From NCBI GenBank assembly GCA_045560765.1, contig JBJKZD010000010.1, positions 620,001 to 684,000 of the forward strand: DNA of 64,000 nucleotides. Direction: 5' to 3'. The translations under genes and the position numbers were made by a program. Position 1 is the first letter of the stretch. Each line of letters begins with the position of its first letter. The notes beneath the pieces are model-generated. The model did no database searches, had not been told where the DNA came from, and was given only the letters and a program-made list of their open reading frames with translations. The stretch comes from UBA9926 sp913064795. GTDB lineage: Bacteria > Pseudomonadota > Gammaproteobacteria > Pseudomonadales > Azotimanducaceae. Shown piece after piece: positions 27,413-36,139 of this stretch.

Positions 27413-27418
27413 TATAAT
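27413..27418 (+). promoter_or_regulatory. Candidate -10 of the nqr operon promoter
   Basis: A perfect TATAAT lies 120 bases before nqrA; the hexamer 17 bases upstream (TGGATT, 27390-27395) is a weak -35. A short stem (27442-27446 with 27462-27466) enclosing GGTTCGAACC would fall in the leader. Confidence 0.4.
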
Positions 27419-27540
27419 TGCGAGCGCTCGCTGAGGGGATTTTGAGGGTTCGAACCGAAGGCTCAAGAACGATGGCGCAGCTCGCGATAGACGTAGTCCC
27501 TCAGCTTTAAATTGATTGAAACGGTTCTGATAGGAAGAAC

Positions 27541-28884
27541 ATGATCAACATTAAAAAAGGGCTTGATTTGCCCATCGCTGGTGCCCCTGTCCAAGAGATC
27601 GCTGGCGTCCATACCCCAACTCAAGTCGCTATCCTCGGTACCGACTTTCACGGATTGAAACCCACGCTCTTGGTGTCGGAGGCTGATTCGGTTGAGAAGG
27701 GTCAGGTGCTTTTTACCGATAAGAAAAATCCTGGAGTGCAATTTACTGCACCGGCCACTGGAAGGGTCGCCTCAATTAATCGAGGACCAAAGCGCGTGTT
27801 CGAGTCCCTCGTCATCGAAATCGCTGAGGGCGCTGAGCGTTCATTCACTGCCTATGAAGCTTCTACCCTTGAGCAGTTATCCAGACAATCTGTTGTGGAT
27901 CAGCTCGTCGAAAGTGGTGAATGGACAGCGCTTCGCACCCGACCTTTTAACAAAATTCCAAGGGTTGATTCTGTTCCGGATGCGATATTCATTACAGCGC
28001 TCGATACCCGCCCCCATGCACCGGATGCAAACCTAATCCTCGCGGCCCAAGCCGAGGCCTTTGCCGCGGGTACTCAGGTGGTTTCTCTGCTCACCGAGGG
28101 GCCAACCCATGTCTGCGCTGATGGACAGTTCCCGGCTCAGATCGATCTCGCTGGGAAAGCAGTCATTCAAACGTTTTCTGGGGTGCACCCGGCAGGATTG
28201 GTAGGGACTCACATTCACTTTTTGGAACCGGTGCACGCACAAAAAATGGTTTGGCATTTGCACTATCAAGATGTGATTGCGATCGGGCAGTTGTTTTTGA
28301 CAGGCAGTATTTTTAGCGAAAGAGTGGTTTCATTGGGCGGCCCAGCGGTCTCGAACCCAGGACTGATCAAAACCCAGCGCGGTGCGAGTCTCGAGCAACT
28401 CACCCATGATCGTCTTGATTCGGGAGCTAATCGAGTGATCAGCGGCTCAGTTCTTGACGGGCGAAAAGCAGAAGGTGCTCAGGCCTTTTTAGGACGCTTT
28501 CATCTGCAAGTGGCGGTGCTCAAAGAAGGCACTCATCGTGAGTTTTTTGGCTTTGTTGCGCCGGGAACCGATAAGTTTTCTATGACCCGACTCTTTGCAG
28601 CTTGGCTGTTCGGGAAAAAGGAATTTGAGTTCACAACCAGCACTGGCGGCAGTGAACGCTCGATGATTCCCTTAGGGTCCTTTGAGCGACTTTCGGCGAT
28701 GGATATTTTACCCACCCAGTTACTTCGGGCGCTCCTCGTCGATGACATCGAAAGCAGTATCGAGCTCGGATGCTTGGAGCTCGATGAGGAAGACTTGGCC
28801 CTGTTTACATTCGCGTGTCCGGGTAAGTACGAATATGGACCTTATTTGCGTCAAATGTTGACGAAGATCGAAGTAGAAGGTTAG
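27541..28884 (+). CDS. nqrA: Na+-translocating NADH:quinone reductase subunit A
   Basis: 447 aa, normal for NqrA. It opens MINIKKGLDLPIAGAP, and carries GVQFTAPATGRVASINRGPKR, FNKIPRVDSVPDAIFITALDTRPHAP and FTFACPGKYEYGPYLRQMLTKIE. NqrA is the peripheral subunit that takes part in quinone reduction in the Na+-pumping NADH dehydrogenase. It starts a six-gene operon in canonical order. An intercistronic hairpin lies in the gap to nqrB. Confidence 0.97.
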   Translation: MINIKKGLDLPIAGAPVQEIAGVHTPTQVAILGTDFHGLKPTLLVSEADSVEKGQVLFTDKKNPGVQFTAPATGRVASINRGPKRVFESLVIEIAEGAERSFTAYEASTLEQLSRQSVVDQLVESGEWTALRTRPFNKIPRVDSVPDAIFITALDTRPHAPDANLILAAQAEAFAAGTQVVSLLTEGPTHVCADGQFPAQIDLAGKAVIQTFSGVHPAGLVGTHIHFLEPVHAQKMVWHLHYQDVIAIGQLFLTGSIFSERVVSLGGPAVSNPGLIKTQRGASLEQLTHDRLDSGANRVISGSVLDGRKAEGAQAFLGRFHLQVAVLKEGTHREFFGFVAPGTDKFSMTRLFAAWLFGKKEFEFTTSTGGSERSMIPLGSFERLSAMDILPTQLLRALLVDDIESSIELGCLELDEEDLALFTFACPGKYEYGPYLRQMLTKIEVEG

Positions 28885-28911
28885 CCATCCCGCACGCGTG
28901 CTGATGGATGG
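28885..28911 (+). promoter_or_regulatory. Hairpin between nqrA and nqrB
   Basis: CCATCC (28885-28890), directly after the nqrA stop, pairs with GGATGG (28906-28911). The loop contains the self-complementary GCACGCGTGC (28892-28901). Without a T-run it is more likely an RNA-stability or processing element than a terminator, and could set the ratio of NqrA to the membrane subunits. Confidence 0.5.
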
Positions 28912-28940
28912 AGTTTGAAAGGTTTAAATAGGACAAGAGT

Positions 28941-30143
28941 ATGTCATTGAGATCGTTAATGGATGGTTTAGAACCACACTTTCACCAAGGTGGAAAGTAC
29001 GAACGGTTTTATGCGGTCTACGAGATGGTAGATACGATTTTCTACACCCCGGGCAAGGTCACCGTTGGGCAATCCCACGTCCGAGATGCGGTGGATATGA
29101 AGCGAGTGATGACCACCGTTTGGTGGTGCGCATTTTTCCCAATGGTTATTGGGATGTACATGGTCGGACGTAACGCAAACCTCGCGATGGAAGCGCTTGA
29201 TATCGCAGCGCTTGAAGGTTGGCGAGGTTGGATCATCGCACTGATCGCGGGCTATGATCCCAATAGCATCTGGGACTGTTTGGTGTATGGTGCGGTGTTT
29301 TATGTTCCGATTTATGCCGTGACGTTTGTGGTCGGTGGGATTTGGGAAGTGCTCTTTGCAGTGAAACGCGGGCACGAAGTGAACGAAGGCTTTTTTGTCA
29401 CCAGCATTTTGTTCAGCTTAACTTTGCCAGCCACGATTCCTCTCTGGCAGGTCGCTTTGGGGATCTCTTTTGGGGTAGTGATCGGTAAAGAGATCTTTGG
29501 AGGCACGGGCAAAAACTTTTTGAATCCAGCGCTTACAGGTCGCGCGTTTTTGTATTTTGCCTACCCCGCACAAATATCCGGTGATGCGGTATGGACCGCT
29601 GTTGATGGCTATAGCGGAGCGACCGCCTTGGGTATTGCGGCGGCGGATGGCCTGGGCGGGGTACTTGCTTCAGGTTTGACTTGGAGCGACGCCTTTTTAG
29701 GCAACATGCAAGGCTCGGTTGGAGAGGTGTCGACCCTCGCAATCTTTGTGGGAGGCGCTATTTTATTGATCACCCGGGTCGCCTCCTGGCGGATCATGGG
29801 CGGTGTGCTGCTGGGTATGATTGCAACCTCTCTTTTGTTTAATGCCATAGGCTCATCGACCAACCCAATGTTCGCTCTGCCGTGGCACTGGCATTTGGTC
29901 CTGGGGGGCTTTGCCTTTGGCATGGTGTATATGGCGACGGATCCGGTCTCGGCGGCAATGACTGACACCGGTCGCTGGGCCTATGGCGCCTTAATCGGAG
30001 TGATGTGTGTGCTGATTCGAGTGGTCAACCCAGCCTTCCCAGAAGGCATGATGCTCGCGATCTTGTTTGCTAATTTGTTCGCACCGCTGTTTGACTGGTC
30101 AGTGGTTAGAGCCAACGTCAGAAGGAGACTCGCTCGTGTCTGA
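28941..30143 (+). CDS. nqrB: Na+-translocating NADH:quinone reductase subunit B
   Basis: 400 aa integral membrane subunit with about ten helices. The covalent FMN-attachment threonine is Thr228 in DGYSGATALG. Conserved family segments include GKNFLNPALTGRAFLYFAYP and FALPWHWHLVLGGFAFGMVYMATDPVSA. It forms part of the Na+ path and carries FMN and riboflavin. It overlaps nqrC by eight bases. Confidence 0.97.
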   Translation: MSLRSLMDGLEPHFHQGGKYERFYAVYEMVDTIFYTPGKVTVGQSHVRDAVDMKRVMTTVWWCAFFPMVIGMYMVGRNANLAMEALDIAALEGWRGWIIALIAGYDPNSIWDCLVYGAVFYVPIYAVTFVVGGIWEVLFAVKRGHEVNEGFFVTSILFSLTLPATIPLWQVALGISFGVVIGKEIFGGTGKNFLNPALTGRAFLYFAYPAQISGDAVWTAVDGYSGATALGIAAADGLGGVLASGLTWSDAFLGNMQGSVGEVSTLAIFVGGAILLITRVASWRIMGGVLLGMIATSLLFNAIGSSTNPMFALPWHWHLVLGGFAFGMVYMATDPVSAAMTDTGRWAYGALIGVMCVLIRVVNPAFPEGMMLAILFANLFAPLFDWSVVRANVRRRLARV

Positions 30144-30960
30144 TTCGCCGGGATTTAACAAGGATTCGATTCAAAATGTAATCGTCATCGCGTTGGTGGT
30201 TTGCCTGTTTTGCGCGATCGTCGTTGCTGGTTCAGCGGTCGCGCTCAAAGAACGAAGAATTGAGAACAAAGCCTTAGATAAAAGTAAAAATGTGTTGATC
30301 GCGGCAGGTCTCTTTGAAGAGGGAGTGACTCGGGTTGATGATATCAACACGTTGTTTGCTCGATTCGAGCCTAGAATCGTTGATTTACGCACCAAACAGT
30401 TATTAACCCCAACAGAAGTCGAAGCCGTTGAGCGGGAACTTGAAATTAGTTTTACAGATTATGACCAACGAAAGGCAGCTAAAGATCCTGCCTTGTCGTC
30501 AGCGTTGAACGACCTAGAGGATATTGCGTCGATCAACCGCCGAGAGCATTTCTCATTGATCTATCTATTGCGTTCAGAGTCTGGAATCGACCGTATTGTT
30601 CTGCCGGTCCATGGCTACGGGCTTTGGTCTACGCTTTACGGGTTTCTTGCGCTAGAAGCCGACGGTAATACTGTATCGGGCATCACGTTTTATGAGCACA
30701 CCGAAACCGCAGGCTTAGGGGGTGAGGTTGATAACCCCGCTTGGAAGGCGAAATGGCCGGGCAAACAGATCTACGCGAGTAACGGCGGCGTCGCAATGCG
30801 CGTCATTAAGGGAGCGGTTGATCCAAACGCCGCTGAAGCGATCCATCAAGTCGATGGGTTAAGTGGTGCAACACTCACCAGTAAAGGGGTAGAAAACTTA
30901 ATCGCCTACTGGCTGGGCGATGAAGGTTACGGGCCCCTGTTGGGAAGCCTCAGCGGCTAG
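30136..30960 (+). CDS. nqrC: Na+-translocating NADH:quinone reductase subunit C
   Basis: 274 aa from GTG 30136, which follows AAGGAGA at 30122-30128 inside the end of nqrB. A longer in-frame open stretch upstream is an overlap artefact. One N-terminal membrane helix (about 14-36) anchors a periplasmic domain whose FMN threonine is Thr246 in DGLSGATLTSKGV. GYGLWSTLYGFLAL is typical. NqrC relays electrons between NqrF/NqrB/NqrD-E centres through covalent FMN. Confidence 0.96.
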   Translation: MSDSPGFNKDSIQNVIVIALVVCLFCAIVVAGSAVALKERRIENKALDKSKNVLIAAGLFEEGVTRVDDINTLFARFEPRIVDLRTKQLLTPTEVEAVERELEISFTDYDQRKAAKDPALSSALNDLEDIASINRREHFSLIYLLRSESGIDRIVLPVHGYGLWSTLYGFLALEADGNTVSGITFYEHTETAGLGGEVDNPAWKAKWPGKQIYASNGGVAMRVIKGAVDPNAAEAIHQVDGLSGATLTSKGVENLIAYWLGDEGYGPLLGSLSG

Positions 30961-30981
30961 ATTGAGGAGCGCAGAACGATC

Positions 30982-31641
30982 ATGTCAAATGTAAAAGAAA
31001 TTCTACTGAATCCGATCTTTAACAATAACCCGATTGGGTTACAAATTTTGGGTATTTGCTCAGCGCTTGCTGTGACGACGCAAATGAGTGTTGCCGCGGT
31101 GATGTGCATTGCACTGACCGTGGTGTGTGCATTCTCAAACTTCTTTATATCGTTGATTCGGGCTCGGATTCCTTCGAGTATTCGCATCATCGTGCAGATG
31201 ACAATTATTGCCTCATTGGTCATCGTGGTTGATCAGATACTGGGCGCAGTCGCCTATGACATTTCAAAGCAGCTTACCGTGTTTGTGGGATTAATCATTA
31301 CCAACTGCATTGTGATGGGGCGGGCAGAAGCTTTTGCTATGCAAAATCCTCCCGGATTGAGTTTCTTAGACGGTCTGGGAAATGGTCTAGGTTATTCGGC
31401 AGTCTTAATGTCGGTCGCGGCAATCAGAGAGTTCTTTGGCTCCGGTAGTTTGTTCGGCATTCAGGTTATGCCTTTAGTGACTGAAGGCGGTTGGTACACG
31501 CCGATGGGCTTGATGCTATTGGCACCCAGCGCATTTTTTATTATTGGGTTGTTGATCTGGGCGCTGCGAGCTTGGAAGAAAGATCAGGTGGAAGCACCGG
31601 AGTATCAAATCGGACAGCATACTGCGATGTCGCACAGTTAG
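30982..31641 (+). CDS. nqrD: Na+-translocating NADH:quinone reductase subunit D
   Basis: 219 aa, six predicted membrane helices. It carries NPIFNNNPIGLQILGICSALAV and the cysteine-containing GLIITNCIVMGRAEAFAMQNPP, the intramembrane iron-binding half-motif shared with RnfE. Together with NqrE it holds an iron centre in the membrane. An RBS precedes the start, 21 bases after nqrC. Confidence 0.97.
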   Translation: MSNVKEILLNPIFNNNPIGLQILGICSALAVTTQMSVAAVMCIALTVVCAFSNFFISLIRARIPSSIRIIVQMTIIASLVIVVDQILGAVAYDISKQLTVFVGLIITNCIVMGRAEAFAMQNPPGLSFLDGLGNGLGYSAVLMSVAAIREFFGSGSLFGIQVMPLVTEGGWYTPMGLMLLAPSAFFIIGLLIWALRAWKKDQVEAPEYQIGQHTAMSHS

Positions 31642-31651
31642 GGGCGAGGCT

Positions 31652-32260
31652 ATGGAATATTACTTGAGTTTGTTTGTGCGTGCAGTGTTCATTGAAAATA
31701 TGGCGCTGGTGTTCTTCCTTGGCATGTGCACGTTTATTGCGGTCTCGAAAAAGATAGAAACGGCCATCGGACTGGGCATCGCCGTGATTGTGGTGCAAAC
31801 AATCACTGTGCCTGTGAATAATTTGGTCTATGGCTTTTTGTTGGCCGATGGCGCGCTCGCTTGGGCTGGTTTCCCTGAAGTTGATTTGAGTTTCTTGGGA
31901 TACCTAAGTTACATCGGTCTGATCGCTGCAATGGTGCAAATCCTAGAGATGTTTCTCGACAAGTATGTACCCGCACTCTACAACTCCCTCGGCGTATTCT
32001 TGCCATTGATCACGGTAAATTGTGCGATTTTAGGCGGTAGCATCTTTATGGTGAATCGCTCGTATAACTTTACCGAAAGCGTGGTGTATGGCATCGGGTC
32101 AGGAGTCGGTTGGGCAATTGCTATCGTGGTCCTTGCCGGTATCCGAGAAAAATTGAAATACAGTGACGTGCCTGAGGGCCTTCGAGGCTTAGGGATCACT
32201 TTTATTACCGTGGGCCTGATGTCGCTAGGCTTTTTGTCCTTCGGTGGTATCTCTCTATAG
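31652..32260 (+). CDS. nqrE: Na+-translocating NADH:quinone reductase subunit E
   Basis: 202 aa, six membrane helices in inverted topology relative to NqrD. Both cysteine regions are present (FFLGMCTFIAVS and PLITVNCAILGGSIFM). It pairs with NqrD around the intramembrane iron site. The intergenic gaps of 10 and about 20 bases show tight operon packing. Confidence 0.97.
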   Translation: MEYYLSLFVRAVFIENMALVFFLGMCTFIAVSKKIETAIGLGIAVIVVQTITVPVNNLVYGFLLADGALAWAGFPEVDLSFLGYLSYIGLIAAMVQILEMFLDKYVPALYNSLGVFLPLITVNCAILGGSIFMVNRSYNFTESVVYGIGSGVGWAIAIVVLAGIREKLKYSDVPEGLRGLGITFITVGLMSLGFLSFGGISL

Positions 32261-32281
32261 TAAAAGGAAGTATTGCAGATT

Positions 32282-33505
32282 ATGAATACGGAAATTGTTT
32301 TAGGTGTTGGCATGTTTACGGCCATCATCATGGCGTTGGTCGCGGTGATCTTGCTCGCAAGAAAGCAATTAGTGTCAACGGGTGCGGTCAACATTGTCAT
32401 CAACGAAGATCCTGACCGAACACTGTCTGCAAGTTCCGGTGGTAAGTTGCTCAACACGCTGGCAGATGCTGGAATATTTCTCTCATCGGCGTGCGGCGGT
32501 GGTGGTACCTGCGGTCAGTGCCGGTGCCGGGTAGTCGAGGGCGGCGGTTCAATGCTGTCAACCGAGGCCGGTCATTTTACCCGAGGTGAGGCGAAAGATG
32601 GGTGGCGACTCAGCTGCCAAACAGCGGTTAAGCAGGACATGAAGATCGAAGTTCCGCCGGAGTTCTTTGGTGTTAAGCGCTGGGAATGCGAGGTGATCTC
32701 GAACCACAATGTCGCCACGTTTATCAAAGAGCTGGTATTGAAGTTGCCCGAGGGCGAGGAAGTCGATTTTAGAGCCGGTGGTTTTGTCCAGTTTGAAATT
32801 CCCCCATACCACATCCAGTACAAAGACATGGTGATCGAAGAAGACTACCAAGGGGATTGGACTAAGTTCGGCGTTTTCGATCATGAAGCTAAAGTGGATG
32901 AGCCGACGGTCCGAGCCTATTCGATGGCCAATTATCCTGAAGAAAAAGGGGTGATGAAATTTAACATTCGAGTTGCCTCACCGCCTCCGGGGACAGATTT
33001 CCCGCCTGGCAAGATGTCCAGCTATCTATTTACTTTAAAGCCTGGGGATAAGGTGACGATCTTCGGGCCTTACGGAGAGTTCTTCGCGAAGGACACCCAA
33101 GCGGAAATGGTTTTCGTCGGCGGCGGTGCCGGTATGGCCCCGATGCGGGCGCATATTTTCGATCAACTACTGCGCTTGAAGACGGACCGCAAGATTACAT
33201 TCTGGTATGGCGGACGAAACGAGCGGGAATTGTTCTACGTTGATGATTTCGATCGACTCGCGGCTGAGAATGAAAATTTTACCTGGCATATCTCTTTGTC
33301 GGATCAAAACATCGAGGGTTGGGAAGGGTATACAGGCTTTATCCACAATGTTCTGTTCGAGGAATACCTGAAGGACCATCCTGCGCCGGAAGATTGCGAG
33401 TTCTACATGTGCGGCCCACCGATGATGAACCAAGCGGTACTAAATCTTCTGGACGATTTGGGGGTTGAGCGTAGCAATATATTCTTGGACGACTTCGGGG
33501 GTTAG
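32282..33505 (+). CDS. nqrF: Na+-translocating NADH:quinone reductase subunit F
   Basis: 407 aa from ATG 32282 (MNTEIVLGVGMFTAII); a TTG nine bases upstream is possible. One N-terminal membrane helix is followed by a 2Fe-2S ferredoxin domain with Cys71, Cys77, Cys80 and Cys112. The FAD/NADH-binding reductase has RAYSMANYPEE, FGPYGEFF, GGGAGMAPMRAHIF and YMCGPPMMNQAV. It is the NADH entry point. No apbE or nqrM follows; the next gene is on the opposite strand. Confidence 0.97.
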   Translation: MNTEIVLGVGMFTAIIMALVAVILLARKQLVSTGAVNIVINEDPDRTLSASSGGKLLNTLADAGIFLSSACGGGGTCGQCRCRVVEGGGSMLSTEAGHFTRGEAKDGWRLSCQTAVKQDMKIEVPPEFFGVKRWECEVISNHNVATFIKELVLKLPEGEEVDFRAGGFVQFEIPPYHIQYKDMVIEEDYQGDWTKFGVFDHEAKVDEPTVRAYSMANYPEEKGVMKFNIRVASPPPGTDFPPGKMSSYLFTLKPGDKVTIFGPYGEFFAKDTQAEMVFVGGGAGMAPMRAHIFDQLLRLKTDRKITFWYGGRNERELFYVDDFDRLAAENENFTWHISLSDQNIEGWEGYTGFIHNVLFEEYLKDHPAPEDCEFYMCGPPMMNQAVLNLLDDLGVERSNIFLDDFGG

Positions 33506-33599
33506 GCTGGCTAGAGAGATTGCCGACCTTATTTTTCTTCCAGCGGCTACAATGGCCGCACTCAAGGGCGCGGCTCAGTTAAAGCCCGGTAATCCTTTG

Positions 33600-34379
33600 T
33601 TAACCGCGTGAGGGCATCTTCTCCTCAGAAAGGGCGTAACCCGCATCGGCGGGAATGCACAGGTAGGTACCGTCCTCTCGGGTTTCTGTCCAGGGTAGCA
33701 CCTCTTTAATGACTCTCTCTTTTGAGGCATCAATCGCTGCATCGACGCTTGAACTTTCTGCCAGCATTTCTACGTTTAATCGAGTTGGAAAAATAATCGT
33801 GTAAGTGCCCGCTTTTGCACCTTCAAGGGCTGCGTTGGGGTCTATCCAAATGGAATCAACGGACTCTGTTCCATCGTGAATCGCCAAATGATCGTCCGGT
33901 GCTTTGGCAAGATAGAACCAAGTATCAAAACGCTTCGGCATCATGTCAGGTGTGACCCAGTGCGCGAAAGGAACCAGACAATCGCATGCCAGTCGAAGCT
34001 GCTCTTGTTCAAGGAAGCCAGCAAAACTGATCTCTCCTGAATGGATGGACTCCCGGTAATCGACCAATGTTTTAAGACGATCCCCTGAGATAAGGGCCGC
34101 CTCGCCTTCAGCCCGAGCCAGCAAAACGCCGCATTCTTCAAAAGCCTCGCGAATAGCGCCGATCTGCATCGCGACCTGATAGGGTGTTGCTGACTCGATC
34201 CCATCACAGTAGGGCGCAGCGTCGATATCCGTGGCATCGATTTTCCCGCCAGGGAAAACAAGCGCTCCGGATGCAAAGTCAATTTGATGGTGTCGAACAA
34301 CCATAAAAACCTCCAGCCCAGGGGCGCCGTCGCGTAGCATGAGGATGGTGGCTGCGGGTACGATGCTGTCGTTTGTCAT
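33600..34379 (-). CDS. NUDIX hydrolase
   Basis: 259 aa from ATG 34379, which overlaps the MORN gene stop (ATGA); an upstream in-frame start at 34406 is unlikely. The Nudix box is interrupted: FPGGKID lies about 30 residues before IREAFEECGVLLA, so the family glycine and the REUXEEXGU core are separated by an insertion, as in NUDT19-like or CoA/ADP-ribose type enzymes. It likely hydrolyses a nucleoside diphosphate linked compound; the substrate is not predictable. Confidence 0.85.
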   Translation of the reverse strand: MTNDSIVPAATILMLRDGAPGLEVFMVVRHHQIDFASGALVFPGGKIDATDIDAAPYCDGIESATPYQVAMQIGAIREAFEECGVLLARAEGEAALISGDRLKTLVDYRESIHSGEISFAGFLEQEQLRLACDCLVPFAHWVTPDMMPKRFDTWFYLAKAPDDHLAIHDGTESVDSIWIDPNAALEGAKAGTYTIIFPTRLNVEMLAESSSVDAAIDASKERVIKEVLPWTETREDGTYLCIPADAGYALSEEKMPSRG

Positions 34380-35056
34380 CTTTGCTGTTCTCCGATAATG
34401 CGCCATCCCAGGTTTTCTCGCTGCAGACGCATGACTTTGTTGCTTATTTCTCGGTAAGAATCCGATCGGTAGGATTGCCGGATTTTGACATCAACCACGG
34501 ATTCTGAAATGGGCTGAAAACTTTCAAACGAAAGATCGATTTGGATATAACTGGGCGACAAGATTCGCTCTCGTCGGTTCATCTCCCAAAGGACCCTTGA
34601 TTCTCCCGCGGCCAGGACAAAATCTTTCGAATAGACGCCGAGATATTGATCCGGATTCTGTGCCATCCAAGCGGCTGCCCAGAGATCAAGCGCGCTGGTA
34701 ATATCCTCGCGATCTTCGTCTGAGACGGGCGCGAGCGTCGCTGAATTCGAGTCTAGCCCTGCTGAATCACTGCGCTCATCGTTGAGCAATGTCCCGTTAG
34801 AGAAATCACCTTGGTAGGTTGTCCCATCCGGCATGATCATCATGCCTGGGCCGTGACGGAGATCGGCTTTGAAGCCGCCAATGTAGCGTGCCCCATTTTG
34901 CCAATAGATTGTGCCTTGCCCGTCTCGCATTTGGTTTTTGACCCCGCCGACATACCGGGTCCCGTCGGGCCAAGCCAGAGTTTCTGAGGGCGCGTCGGCG
35001 GCCTGAAGGCCAAAACTCGCAATCAAAAACCAAAAAAGAATCGGCGTGCTAGGCAT
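34376..35056 (-). CDS. Secreted MORN-repeat protein with NTF2-like C-terminal domain
   Basis: 226 aa. A signal peptide (ending LQAADAP) is followed by three MORN repeats (about residues 29-90: WPDGTRYVGGVKNQMRDGQG, WQNGARYIGGFKADLRHGPG, MPDGTTYQGDFSNG). A second domain (about 115-226) opens ITSALDLWAAAWMAQNPDQYLGVYSKDF, typical of the NTF2/Cds6-like domain seen with murein-related proteins. It is probably a periplasmic cell-envelope protein. It overlaps the NUDIX gene. Confidence 0.78.
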   Translation of the reverse strand: MPSTPILFWFLIASFGLQAADAPSETLAWPDGTRYVGGVKNQMRDGQGTIYWQNGARYIGGFKADLRHGPGMMIMPDGTTYQGDFSNGTLLNDERSDSAGLDSNSATLAPVSDEDREDITSALDLWAAAWMAQNPDQYLGVYSKDFVLAAGESRVLWEMNRRERILSPSYIQIDLSFESFQPISESVVDVKIRQSYRSDSYREISNKVMRLQRENLGWRIIGEQQR

Positions 35057-35131
35057 TAGGTTTTGTCTCGCGGAGAAATAAAAATACTAACACCAATATC
35101 AATAGAACGAAAAGCAGTGGGTAGCCTCAGC

Positions 35132-36139
35132 TCAAGGCGCTTTAAATAAGATTCCGTTTCGACTTGCTGCCATGAGCACTCTCGCTGGATCGATGATGAA
35201 GGGTCCATCTCGGAAAACGGTCGCTGTGCAATCGGTCAGAGATCCCAGATCGTGGGTCCGATCGCCGTCATAAGCCAAAATCCCATCGCCTTCGAGTAGG
35301 ATAGGCTCGCCTAGCGGCTGTTTTTTACAGGATTGGACCGGAACGGTGTTCCATAAACCGGGGGAAATCGGAACACGAACTGTCTTTGCTGCAGGGTCAC
35401 CGCAACGAACGAGGACCCCAAAATCGTCATGATGTCCACAGGGCTCTAGATAACCTCCGATGGGGGATAGGCCCACGGATGCAGGTTCAGCGCGGGTCAA
35501 AACAAGGTGTTCAAGATCAGAACCCGAGAACGGTAGGAGAGAGCCAAGATTATCGTTTTTGAGCACAACGGCATCGATGAGCGCGATGTCATGGATCGGA
35601 CCCTGGGGCGAAGTCCCCTCGATGTGGACTCTTTTGCAGCGTAGTGTTTCTCTGTTCTGGTCAATGCGTCCCGTTGCAATCAGACCGGCCGCCGCTCCGG
35701 CAAGAGAGGCTTCAACGGTCATAGGAAAAACATTGTTGGTCCCTGTTGAGAGCGGCATCAAAGCGCAATCGGGGTAACGCCGTGCGACGATCCGATTGGT
35801 GCCATCGCCACCCAAGACGATGAAAGTCCTGCAGCCCCGGGCCCACATCAAATCGATCATGGTTTCGGTGTCTGCGCTGGTATGCGTCAGTGGAAACTCT
35901 AGGATTTCAATTTTGTCCCGCTCGGGTAAGTGCTCAACCGCGCGCTGATTAATCCTAAACGGCTCCTGGGCCAGAAAGATACGCTGCACGCCTTGTTCGA
36001 GCGCAGCGATGACGAGCCGTGTGACCTGCTGCTGTTTTTCATGGTGTTGGCTGGTGCTGGCGCGCGCGGCGACCCGCCTGACATCTCTCCCCGACATTGG
36101 GTTGACGACAATGCCAAGCAGTCCATTTTCAGTGGGCAT
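35132..36139 (-). CDS. ATP-NAD kinase-like protein (AcoX-type), copy 1
   Basis: 335 aa. The N-terminal GIVVNPMSGRDVRRVAARAS and the VLGGDGTNRIVARR motif (about 107-120) with MPLSTGTNNVFP match the NAD-kinase/AcoX superfamily. NAD kinases carry GGDGT. The C-terminal half is long and atypical for the housekeeping NAD kinase, so the substrate may differ. The ATG overlaps the yaaA stop (TAATG). A second, quite different family member lies at 50258. Confidence 0.75.
   Translation of the reverse strand: MPTENGLLGIVVNPMSGRDVRRVAARASTSQHHEKQQQVTRLVIAALEQGVQRIFLAQEPFRINQRAVEHLPERDKIEILEFPLTHTSADTETMIDLMWARGCRTFIVLGGDGTNRIVARRYPDCALMPLSTGTNNVFPMTVEASLAGAAAGLIATGRIDQNRETLRCKRVHIEGTSPQGPIHDIALIDAVVLKNDNLGSLLPFSGSDLEHLVLTRAEPASVGLSPIGGYLEPCGHHDDFGVLVRCGDPAAKTVRVPISPGLWNTVPVQSCKKQPLGEPILLEGDGILAYDGDRTHDLGSLTDCTATVFRDGPFIIDPARVLMAASRNGILFKAP

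Noticed and set aside
27442..27466. tRNA T-arm (GGTTCGAACC)
   Set aside because: The flanking bases do not form a T-stem, acceptor stem or anticodon arm; kept only as a short hairpin in the nqrA leader.
30067..30135. N-terminal extension of NqrC
   Set aside because: It lies in the end of nqrB; AAGGAGA and GTG 30136 give the normal NqrC start.
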